Source: Abelmoschus esculentus
Taxonomy: Eukaryota; Streptophyta; Magnoliopsida; Malvales; Malvaceae
Length of the DNA stretch: 64,000 nt
Direction: 5' to 3'
NCBI GenBank assembly: GCA_035048815.1
Contig: JAUCBN010000022.1
Coordinates: 18,693,001-18,757,000 of the forward strand
The notes beneath the pieces were generated by a model, which saw nothing but the letters and a program-made list of their open reading frames with translations, was not told the DNA's origin and did not search any database. Below, in pieces: positions 23,578-33,575 of the stretch. Position numbers and translations under genes: made by a program. Every line of letters begins with the position of its first letter. Position 1 is the first letter of the stretch.

Positions 23578-23845
23578 TTAACGGGTGCAATTCGTCTACC
23601 TCTTTCTCATGCCTCCATTCGTGCCTCTGCTTTAAATTAGAGGGTTTAGCGTTTTAAGGTTAAGGGTTATGGTTAGGGTTTAAGGAATTAGGGTAGAGTA
23701 TATTTTTTAGGGGTGAGGTTTAGGGTTTAAGATATAAAAAATAAGAGTTAGGGTTTAAAATTTATTTTTTTTTAAATTTTTAACGAGAACATGAGTAGAA
23801 GTACGATAAAGAGACAGATGATTTTTACCTAATTTTAACACCCTA
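23578..23845 (+). mobile_element. Telomere-like MITE family, copy D
   Basis: Starts AACGGGTGCAATTCGTCTAC and ends GATGATTTTTACCTAATTTT, which are inverted repeats of each other. The interior is TTAGGGTTTAAG-like. It is one of the two best-preserved copies. Confidence 0.68.
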
Positions 23846-24715
23846 AATAATTTTTTGGTGAGTTGTGCATCAGTTTGCACTCCATCTTTCTTTATTTCTT
23901 TTAATACTTATTTCTTGTTGCTTTTAGTTCAAGTTATTTTCGGTTCTATTGAAAATCGATTGAGGTCCATTTTAGATCAATTAAAATTTAAGTTAATTTT
24001 GATTCAGTTTGATTAATTTCAAGTATCAAATCAAATTTAAATTATTATGTTCGTATAGATATCAAGTCTTCTGTCAGATTAATAGGTTTGAGTCCCGGAT
24101 CAAATTTATAACTTCTACCTTTGATTCTCTGCATTTTGTGATTGAATGGATGTATGACACATGTTTCTCTATAATTAAAGGCTTATTTATGTAGTTCATA
24201 TTGCTTAACATATTGCTCTATAGTTCTTGTCTCTGCTATTTTTGTGATTTTAACAGCTTGGAGTCATGGAATTTCAGGTCCGCCGGAGGTATTGCGACAC
24301 TGGGGTCAGGGTCACGAAACAGCCCGAATGTACCGAGGATAACCACGACTGCAACAGCTACACCGATCAACGGCGGTACTGGACTAAATAACCCTGGACT
24401 GACCCCTCCAATTCCCACAACAGATGAATCTAAAGCTTCATTTGATTATACAATCAGCACAAGCCTAATGCCTATTATGCTCTTATTTGTTCTATCATTC
24501 ATTTTGCACTGGAACTTGTGAACCTAGTTGGGCAGAGGCATTTTTGTTAGAAGCTGGAAGCCTGGAGCCTTCTTTCTTAGCTTCCGGCGTCACACCGGTT
24601 ATTCTAGAGATCTCATTTCCGGCGGAAGTTCGCATGTACCGTTTTCAGATTATGCCATGTAATTATATTATTATTTATTAATACAAATGGGATCATTAAG
24701 TCCCAGACTTTAAGG

Positions 24716-26277
24716 TTAATTAAACATCTCAGGTTCAACAGGGCATCTATCAGGTTGCCTTACAATGTAAACTGCATCACCAATGGTGCCATAAGCATCT
24801 TGATTTCGGTGCCATGTCCATAGAGCATGAGTCTCATTTTTCATCTGCAATTTTTCACTTGTTAGTTCATATGTTCGGAAAGTTTCTTCGAGTAAAAGCA
24901 TTTGATTCTATCCATGAGAACCGAAATGAAACATCTGCAGCATACCTCTAGGATTCCATGGCCAAAGCTGCTTTCTCTATATGCACTGTAATCAGGCTGC
25001 CTGTCCCAACAGAATTTCCCGGTTGCCGGACCCGATGTGAAGTTAAACGCACAAAATCCACCCATGAATTTATCTGGAGTCTTTGATGGCTCCGGACAAT
25101 TCCCGGGTTCGTCGGCGTGTGTAATGGCCATCTTCTCTCGGTTGCCGCCGTCACCGATTGTGATATGAACAGGACCACAAGGATCCAAGTTGTAATTATA
25201 CACCCGGTTCGACCTCTCGTAGGCATGAACCTGTTGATTATAGCCAAAATAACACACATTCATCAGTTCTGGAAGTGCATGTAATTTGTCTTAGACAAAA
25301 CAACTTGCATGTCCATTGAAGACTATGTCAACTCCATATTTGTATAACAAATCTTCCATTGCTACTCTCATACATTCAGCTTCTCTATAATGTGCAGTGT
25401 ATGTGCTGTACCATGGAGGATGCCATGTCGCAACCAACCAAGGAGTCACTTTTCTATCGACTTTCGCAAGGTCCGTCTCTAGCCACCGGTATTGGTCCCC
25501 TGTTAGAAGAATATAGAGAGAGATTAGCTCCTACGGGACTCGGTTGTACCGGTGTGCTTGATACAGGGTACTTTATCTGATCTTTTTTCACCTCACCTGA
25601 TTTGTTGTAGTCGTAATAGCCTCCGAGCATCACAAAATGAATGCCACCGGCATTAAAATGAAATTAATCTTAACACCGATCACGTGACTCTATCCTCTTT
25701 TATATTTTCAATGCAACAGCCTCAATCCACGCTGACAAAAATATATTAAATAAAAAATATTTTGGACTTTCAAATAATAATTATAATATGATACAAAAAT
25801 ATAAAATATAATAATAATTAAGTTTTTAATGAAACGTTTCATGTTCTGATATCAAAAATGTCTGTGTGATGAAGATGTTGATCGTTACGTGACGAATCTT
25901 ATCAATACGATACATAAACGATATTATATATTAATTTTAAATTTTAAATCTTAAATCGAATAAATTTAAAATATATGTTTTAAAGAATGAAAGAGAAGAA
26001 ATAAACCTGTAATCCAAGAAATCCAGACTGAGTCATGTTTTGAAGACAGAGAGATAGAGATTTGCTCCGGCTCCCAACCTGTAACAGTCCTTTGAACCCG
26101 AGGATCATCGTCGGGCAAGTCAACGGCGTGTCCTCGGAAACTCTTGTCGAGAGGGACGGTCACAGGCTTGAAAGGTCCATCAAGTGTACTTGGAATTCCT
26201 TCTCCGTTAACAAAGCTGAAACTTTGCATTACAACTGAAACAAATGCAGCAACAATGAACAAAGAAACTGAACCCAT
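24716..26277 (-). pseudogene. Purple acid phosphatase (PAP15/phytase-like), middle deleted
   Basis: Exon 1 (26277-26007) encodes a signal peptide and GPFKPVTVPLDKSFRGHAV to DSVWISWITG, as in PAP15-type enzymes. The next recognisable exons are 25664-25597 (FNAGGIHFVMLGGYYDYNKS), 25499-25309 (WLVATWHPPWYSTY and FNGH), 25230-24946 (VHAYERSNRVYNY, ESSFGHGILE) and 24844-24716 (ETHALWTWHRNQ, ending EPEMFN). Phases agree. The exons between ISWITG and FNAGG are missing; in the family these carry the GDLG, GDxxY and GNHE metal ligands, so the Fe/metal centre cannot form. The intron after FNGH seems to use a GC donor (GCAAGT at 25308). Intact PAP15 enzymes are secreted and hydrolyse phytate and other phosphoesters. 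The gene converges on the X8 gene. Confidence 0.88.
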
Positions 26278-26336
26278 ATCTCAAGCTTACAAAAGGAAAG
26301 ATCTTAGGGAGAAATAAAAGGAAAGAGGTGACAAGA

Positions 26337-26348
26337 GTATATATATAC
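26337..26348 (-). promoter_or_regulatory. TATA-like tract upstream of PAP exon 1
   Basis: An alternating TA tract lies about 60 bases upstream of the exon 1 ATG on the minus strand, and an equivalent tract lies upstream of the duplicate at 27600-27612. It may serve as a TATA box or be only a microsatellite. Confidence 0.35.
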
Positions 26349-26377
26349 ATACGTAAATAAAGAGAGGATAAGTTTAA

Positions 26378-26920
26378 GGGTGAGCATTCGGTTAATTGGA
26401 TTAGTGGTAGAACGGAATTAACCAAAATCGAATTAACCGAAATTTTTAAAATCATAATCGTTAACCGAATCGAATTTTCTTTAACCGAATTAACCAAACC
26501 GTAATTATTTCGGTTATTAGCCGAATTAACCGAAATAATCGAAATTTATTATAAATTTTGGTTAAATTACATAATAGGTCACTAAATTAAGCTAAAATAA
26601 TTTTTAGTCACTAAACTTTTATTTTATACTAATTTAATACAAAATTTAGTGACTATTTTATAATATTAAAAAATTAATGAATATTTTATAATATTTTAAA
26701 ATTTAAATGACTAAAATTAAATATGTATAACATATATAATATTTAATATATATAATTTCGGTTAATTCGGTTAATTAACCAATTTCAAATCGAATTAACC
26801 GATAACTAAACTATCAAAAAATAACCGTTAACCGAATTTACCAAAAATTAACCGGCCAGATTAACTGAAATAATTTTGGTTCGGTCAACTAACCGAATTA
26901 ACCGAACTGAATGCACACCC
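26378..26920. mobile_element. Hairpin MITE (GGTTAATTCGGTTAA type), copy 1
   Basis: Starts GGGTGAGCATTCGGTTAATT and ends in the complement, AACCGAACTGAATGCACACCC. Both arms repeat TTCGGTTAATTCGGTTAA words. I found no convincing target duplication. It is present in both tandem units, so it inserted before the duplication. Confidence 0.65.
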
Positions 26921-27269
26921 CTAATCAAGTTACACAGTGTATAACCCTCTAAGTTTTACACGTTTCTGGATCGTTGGATGCCTAAAACGGATGATTCATA
27001 TTAACTTCTTACTTTCAAATGTATAAAATCGATTAAATTATAATGACACAAAAATATAAAAAAAAAATTTATAATAATTAAGTTTTAAACATAACATTTC
27101 ATGTTTTGATATTCGAAAATGTTTGTGTGTGATGAAGATGTTGCCCGTTCCCTGACGAATCTTATCAATATGATACATTAACGATATTATATGTTAATTC
27201 TAAATTTTAAATCTTAAATCAAATAAATTTAAAATATATATTTTAAAGAATAAAAGAGAAGAAATAAAC

Positions 27270-27540
27270 CTGTAATCCAAGAAATCCAGACGGAGTCATG
27301 TTTTGAAGACAAAGAGGTAGAGATTTGCTCTGGCTCCCAACCTGTAACAGTCCTTTGAACCCGTTGATCATCGTCGGGCAAGTCAACGGCGTGTCCTCGG
27401 AAACTCTTGTCGAGAGGGACGGTCACAGGCTTGAAAGGTCCATCAACTGTACCTGGAATTCCTTCTCCATTAACAAAGCTGAAACTTTGCATTACAACTG
27501 AAACAAATGCAGCAACAATGAACAAAGAAACTGAACCCAT
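27270..27540 (-). pseudogene. Duplicate exon 1 of the purple acid phosphatase
   Basis: Encodes the same 90 residues as the exon at 26007-26277 with a few changes (for example GIPGTVDGPFK against GIPSTLDGPFK). It ends with the same GT donor after WISWITG. It has no downstream exons of its own before the next exon 1 copy. A transcript starting here would have to splice past 26277 to reach the 3' exons. Confidence 0.85.
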
Positions 27541-27639
27541 ATCTCAAGCTCAAAAAAAGAAAGATCTTAGGGAGAAATAAAAGGAAGAGGTGACAAGAGT
27601 ATATATATACATACGTAAATAAAGAGAGTATAAGTTTAA

Positions 27640-28146
27640 GGGTGTGCATTCGGTTAATTTGGTCGATAGCCGAACCAAATTAACCAAAACCGAATTAACC
27701 GAAATCAGTTAATGAATTTTCTTTAACCGAATTAACCGAAATTATTTCGGTTATTAGTCGAATTAACCGAAATTTATTATAAATTTTGATTAAATTACAT
27801 AATAGGTCACTAAATTAAGCTAAAATAATTTTTTAGTCATTAAACTTTTATTATATACTAATTTAATACAAAATTTAGTGATCATTTTATAATATAAAAA
27901 AAATTAATGAACATTTTATAATATTTTAAAAGTTAAATGACTCAAAATAAATATATTTAATATATATAATATTTAATAATTTAGGTTAATTCGGTTAATT
28001 AACCGATTTTGAATTGAATTAACCGATAATCGAATTATCAAAAAAATTAATTATTAACCGAATTTACCAAAAATTAACTGACCGAATTAACCGGAATAAT
28101 TTCGGTTCGGTCGATTAACCGAATTAACCGAACCGAATGTACACCC
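27640..28146. mobile_element. Hairpin MITE (GGTTAATTCGGTTAA type), copy 2
   Basis: The counterpart of 26378-26920 in the second tandem unit. It starts GGGTGTGCATTCGGTTAATT and ends AACCGAACCGAATGTACACCC. The TIR pairing is clearer here. Confidence 0.65.
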
Positions 28147-28245
28147 CTAATCAAGTTTCACAGTGTATAACCCTCTAAGTTTTACACGTTTTTTAGATCG
28201 TTGTATGACTGAAACGGTTGATTCAGATTAACTTCTTATTTTTTT

Positions 28246-29100
28246 CTCAAGTGATAATCTTCACATAACCGACTGTTAATCTAAAACATCTGTTTTGATC
28301 GTTAGATAATTAAAACAGATGATTTAGTTTTACACTGTATAACTTGACATTGAAACATTTTGAACTTATTCATATGGAAAATACATAGGGCAGTTGAAAA
28401 GGAAGGCAAAAGGATGTTAAAAAGGAAACTGTCTTGTGCTTTGAGTGAAGCAAGATTAATAATAGCCTTGTTTCTTGTATAATGCTCTGAAATATATATT
28501 TATCGGATCGAATAATAAATAATTTAATACCCTTTAAATAAAATTTTGAGTTAAATCTAATAAAAAATATAGAGTTTTCTTACGTAGGAGAACTGCATTT
28601 CTTTATAAAAAGGGAATGAGATAGCCTTGTTTCCTGGTATAATGCTCTGAATTATATATATATAGCTTATTGTCTTTTGTCCTTACCTTTGAAGTGTTAC
28701 AACTAATCAACAACACAATGGCTTGCCTTTGAATTCTCCTTTGCTTATTGGCATAGCTTTGCTTTGGCATTCTCTTGTGACCAAGTCTATAAGTGTAGTT
28801 TCTTTAACATTTTGGCATCTATCAAATTAGTAAGGATGAGAATTCAATATAAAAAATTAAATCGTATAAATTAAAATTTACATAAATTTATAAATTTAAA
28901 TTTTAGATTTTTTGAGATTTATATTATAATATTCAGAATTTAAGTTTTATAATTAAAATTTGAGGTTTAAGAGTCAGAATTTAAGATTAGAGATTTAAAA
29001 TTTAACTTTAATAGTATAATTTAAATAAAAGAGTACATTTTGTTTTCCCCCCGGGACATGTTAATCCTATTCAAAGTATATTTTATTGCATGATGACTAT
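28246..29100. other. Intergenic DNA with a small direct repeat
   Basis: No gene seen. A phrase of about 35 bases beginning ATAGCCTTGTTTC occurs at about 28463 and 28622, the only structure noticed. Confidence 0.45.
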
Positions 29101-29149
29101 ATTCGAGGGTAGGGATGTAAAAACAATTATTTGGATAGGTTTTAGGTCG

Positions 29150-29390
29150 GATACAATTCAATTCAAGTTGATTTGATGTTTTGACTCGATTCGGGTCGGG
29201 AGCAGGTCCATTTCAGTTTGGATCCATTTCAGGTCAGGTCTATTTCAAGTCGGGTCTGTTTCAGGTCGGGTCCATCTCAGGTCGGGTTCAAACGATTCGA
29301 GTCTAAATTGGATAATTGACAGTTTCATTTTAGGTCGGTAGATTTCAGGTCGGGTTCATTTCAAGTCGATTTTATTTCAGATCGAATTAA
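29150..29390 (+). repeat. Degenerate minisatellite, TTTCAGGTCGGGTC type
   Basis: About ten imperfect copies of a 14-18-base word (TTTCAGGTCGGGTCCA and variants) follow each other. Related words occur at 42950-43160, 54780-55010 and 56690-56900. Confidence 0.6.
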
Positions 29391-29399
29391 TTTTGGTTT

Positions 29400-32300
29400 T
29401 AAATTCTTAATAATTAAAATTTTTAAGTTTGATTTTGTAAAAGTAAGTAAATAAATAATAGACTTTTGGTTGAATGGTTGATCATTTATTTTAAATTAAT
29501 TATTTAATATCTAACGTCTTTTACTAGCACGAATCTCATTAAAAATAAATATTACGTAGTAGAATAAACAAAAATATCATATAATGAATAATGATTCATA
29601 TCTTAAAAAATAAAAATTATGCTAAATTACAAAAATTAAAAATTAATAAGGAATAAATATTGAAATACAAAGTCAAAGAATAAAATTTTAAATTAAAAAA
29701 AGATAAATATTAATAAAATAAAATATCATCTTATTAATATATTTAAAAAATAAAAATATGAAATTTAGACTATATATAGAATTTATATTATAAATGGAAT
29801 GATAGTATATATAAAAGTTATATCATATAAGAAAATTATACTATATAAAAAATATACTATATATAGAATAATATTATATATGGGCTAATACTATTTTTTG
29901 AAATAAAATAATTATACTATATATGAAATAATACTATTTTTGAAAATAAAATAATGCTATATATAAAAGTAAATTTATACTAAGTATGAAAATATAGAAT
30001 ATATAAATATAATATTATATATATATAATACATTAATAATTTAATATATGTATGTATATAATATATATTGATAATTAGTTATATACATTAATATATATTA
30101 TATGTATATATAATTATCTATTAGTAGTAATTAGATGTATAATATATACATAGTACATTCATATATACTATAGTGATTAGATGTATACATAGTAATTAGA
30201 TGTATCATGTATGTATAACTAGATGTATTATATATTAGATGTATATATATATTATGTATATGTATTATATTTATATATGCATATGAAATTATATTATATT
30301 ATATTATATTAACCCCTAAACAAAAAAAAATGAAAGCATTCCCTCCATTATTTCATTTTGTTGCTAGCTTTCCCCCTCAAATCAAAAAATAAAAGTTGCC
30401 CTCCGACACTAAAAAGTTTTTTTCTATTACTTTAATAGTTATAATTATTTTTTAATAAATATTTTTTTAATTTAATGATTATAATATAGTTTAATACATA
30501 TAATATATATACTTAAATGTATTAATAAATATAATACTTTATGTATTAATATATTCTATATAATATAATATATTTTAATATCTATAATATCTATACTAAT
30601 ATATGTATTTAAGTTGTTTATGAATTAATGTATGTATATTATTAATTCTTTAAGCCCGACACTAATCGCTTAAGCCTAAATTACTAAACTAGTTCTCTAA
30701 GACCAATTCTCTAATTACTAAACTAATTCCCTATGATCAAATTAAAATAATTTTAAAATATATAATCTGATTTTAATTAAATGAGGACCGAATCGAATAA
30801 AAAGATAAAATTTAAAACTTAATTTTTGAGTGATCATAACCAAATTGAAATAATTGTAAAATAAGGTATAGAGCGGCATGAGATTCGATTTTTTAGGCGT
30901 GACCTATATAAAAATATGCAAATTTTTTTACCCGATCTAAAGTAGTGTTAAATAAATATCTAAATCTATTCTTTTTATATATTTTTAATTGACTATATTT
31001 AATCAAAGTTTATCATTTGATTATATATTATAATAATAATAATCCACCAAAATTTAATATATATTAATTTCCTCCAAAATTTTGTTTTCCCCTCTTTTTT
31101 ATATAATAATCAAAACTTATTTCTATTTTTCTCCAAAATTTTAAGTAACTTATATCCCTCCAAAATTTTTACACTAAAAGTAAATTAATCTCAAACTTAA
31201 AAAAATAAGTGACTTATTTCCCTTCAAAATTTTGACGTTTTACTTTTTTTTATATTGTTTTGGTTTAATTTAATTGAGTTATAATTTAGATTAATTTTAA
31301 AAAAAATCTACATTCATTTAATTGAGTTATAATTTAGATTAATTTAAAAAAATCTATATTCGATTTTAGAATTCTTTTAATTATGTTTATAATTTATGTT
31401 TTTATATTTTAATTTAGTTTAATTAATCCTAAATTTAATAAGTTAATTTAACTTAATTAAATATTAATCTAAAATTATAATTTTAAATAAAATATTAATT
31501 TAAAATTATAACTAAAATTAAATACTTTAAAACTAAATAAAATAATAAATAAATTAATTTAATTAAATATGTAATACTAAATTTAAATATTAATTCTTAA
31601 ATTAATTCTCAAGTCTAATTCAAGAGTGCAGATGATATGGGTTGTCAAATGATACTTTAAAGGTATTTGAGAAAATCTTCCCATCTAATATATAAATATA
31701 GAAAATAAATAAATAATCAACGTCCATTAAATATAATTCAAGAAAAATAACATCTTTTGAATAATATTTTGGTTTCGTCCAGTGAAAAAATCATATAAGA
31801 CTTTGCAGAATCCTAACTCTCGCGACTTATTTTTTCGGTCTATTTTTTACTCTTACAATCTTTTATTTTTCTAATTTTACCCTTGTAAAAAATTTAAATA
31901 ATAACTTATATTATATATTTTAATATCATAAATAATTCATATCACAGTGGTAAAACGTACAAATAAAAGTAAATTTACTTAAACTTAATAGATCAAATTC
32001 TAGTATTGGAACTCTAGATGATAAGTTCATGATTTGAAGCTTAAAAAGCCTATAAATTACTAACAATTACGCCAAGTAACAATATTATTAATCAAAGAAA
32101 TGATATATTCATAGAAAATCAACAAAGGCATGACGATAGGAGGCATATATGTTATAATCAATTAGTTTTATAGGATGAGATATTAATTTTTTAAATAAAA
32201 TTAAAATTTAAATTTAAAACTATAAATTAGATAAAATAAATTAATATTTAGTTTTATAATTTTTTATTTAAATTAATCGGTGAATATTTTATCAAACTTG

Positions 32301-32600
32301 AAACTCAAACTATACTTTAAATAACTAATGTGTGGTTAACACTAACTTTAGTTAACTTATTTAATGCAAGGCCCAAAATGAAATTAGCCCTCCCTAATCC
32401 CATTATACACTCAAAACCCAAACAAAGGACCCATTTGATAGATTCATAATTTTAGTCAAAAATTTTCTTTTAGTCCTTGTACAGTACATAAGTTTTGTAT
32501 TTAGTTTGATATTTTTATGCTTGTATTTTTTAATTTTTCAAATTCTAGTCCTAATCTAAAGAATAGTCCTAATCAAATTACATTTCCTTTTTTTTCTTCA
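29400..32600. other. Very AT-rich non-coding region
   Basis: More than 3 kb of A/T-dominated sequence, with TATA-type simple repeats concentrated at 29750-30650 and short repeated phrases (ATTGAGTTATAATTTAGATT at about 31275 and 31320). I see no gene or bounded element. Confidence 0.55.
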
Positions 32601-32636
32601 TATTTTGAGAAATATTGAGTGGAACGAAAGGTGCAG

Positions 32637-32726
32637 ATGAATATATTCAGGTTAGCAGGGGACCTGACCCATTTGCTTGGTCTTCTTGTTTTGCTTCTCA
32701 AGATCCACACAATCAAATCTTGTGTC
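32637..32726 (+). pseudogene. ERD2-like (KDEL receptor) first exon
   Basis: The ATG at 32637 gives MNIFRLAGDLTHLLGLLVLL and then LKIHTIKSC, the characteristic first membrane segment of ER lumen protein-retaining receptors. The sequence after SCV does not continue the family's second segment, and no further ERD2 exon is found before the retrotransposon at 33281. A last-exon-like piece lies at 39479. Intact ERD2 is a Golgi/ER seven-helix protein that returns KDEL proteins to the ER. The exon could belong to a dispersed or truncated gene copy. Confidence 0.65.
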
Positions 32727-33275
32727 GTTACGTTCATTTTCCAAATATTTACTTTATTTTTATGGCTTCAATTCATTTTATTTTGCACTTTCCCCCCCAG
32801 TAATTGACTGCAGAAGAGAAAAAGAATGAATATTTAGGTTAAATGGTTTGTGGGTTTTGTTAATTTATTCTTTTTTCTGAATTTTTTAATATTTTAGTGA
32901 ATACCCAAATCTGAATCATGTCAAATGTTGACCTGTACTCGCTCAAAATGTGTCATTTTTCATATTCAGGAATACAAAATCTTGTATTTCTGAGTTTATT
33001 TCTAGTAATTTGAATTTGTATGTTCATTGGAAGTTTAGAAGCAAGGAGGGGTATCTGTTAGGACTTTATGTGATGCATTTAGTTTGAGTTAAAGTTTAAT
33101 TTGATAATGGATTTAGTGAAACTTTTGAGTTCAAGGGGTTTGCTTTAGGAGGGTTCTTGGTTGGTTAATCTTGGAGTCTCTGAAATGGCATCTTATTTTA
33201 CCTGATTTTCTTTTTATTTGTAGCAATATATCTCCAAGGGTCTGAAAGTTGTAATTTGTGTTCATCATGTGTTGG
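32727..33275. other. Intron-like sequence after the ERD2-like exon
   Basis: T-rich sequence without coding signal, up to the target duplication of retrotransposon 3. Confidence 0.4.
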
Positions 33276-33280
33276 AAAAT

Positions 33281-33546
33281 TGTAACACACTGAAATAAAG
33301 AGAAGAAACAGAGAAGAATAGTAGAGAGAAAAGAGCAGATGATGAAGAAGAAAGGAGGCGAGACCAGATTCGTATTCATATATTCGATAACCCTATTTCC
33401 TCAATACATTGGATTTTTAATCTATGTTCCCTTGAAACGATGTACAAAACGCAACGTATTATTAAAGCCACAGTGCTTAACGGCTAAACAAAACGGATAA
33501 TTAAAATTAAAATTCCAACGGTCGAATTTCAGAAAGCTCTCTGACA
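33281..33546 (-). repeat. 3' LTR of retrotransposon 3
   Basis: 266 bp. It matches 38304-38594 except for a block of about 25 bases (GTAAGTAAACCTACTCCCCT...) present only in the other LTR, and about ten substitutions. Confidence 0.9.
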
Positions 33547-33575
33547 ATACTCCTCCCTTTAAACAATCCTTGTCC

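Larger units (their letters stand above)
22623..24521 (+). pseudogene. X8-domain gene, remaining exons (1b, 2, 3)
   Basis: Continues the gene begun at 17050. Exon 1b is 22623-22820, exon 2 is 22915-22948 and exon 3 is 24278-24521, all joined by GT-AG introns in phase. With the transposon removed the frame totals 591 nt (196 aa), apart from the TAG in exon 1. The X8 domain is otherwise complete: cysteines in SWC, YAC, ADC, LCF, ACDF and GSC. The tail is rich in Thr, Pro and Gly and ends in a hydrophobic segment (MPIMLLFVLSFILHW), as expected for a GPI-anchor signal. The second intron contains two inverted MITE-like copies. The 3' UTR runs towards the convergent phosphatase remnant. The gene is inactive as it stands; a transcript that splices out the element could not remove the TAG. 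Confidence 0.88.
25780..27016. repeat. Tandem duplication unit 1 (contains PAP exon 1)
   Basis: This segment is repeated at 27040-28245 with an offset of about 1255-1263 bases. It covers part of intron 1, exon 1, the promoter and a hairpin-type element. The two copies of exon 1 differ at only a handful of codons. Confidence 0.85.
27040..28245. repeat. Tandem duplication unit 2
   Basis: The second copy of the unit at 25780-27016, including the second PAP exon 1 and hairpin MITE. Confidence 0.85.

Noticed and set aside
29750..30650. Possible centromere- or origin-like AT block
   Set aside because: Simple TA-rich low complexity without a repeating unit or other supporting signal.
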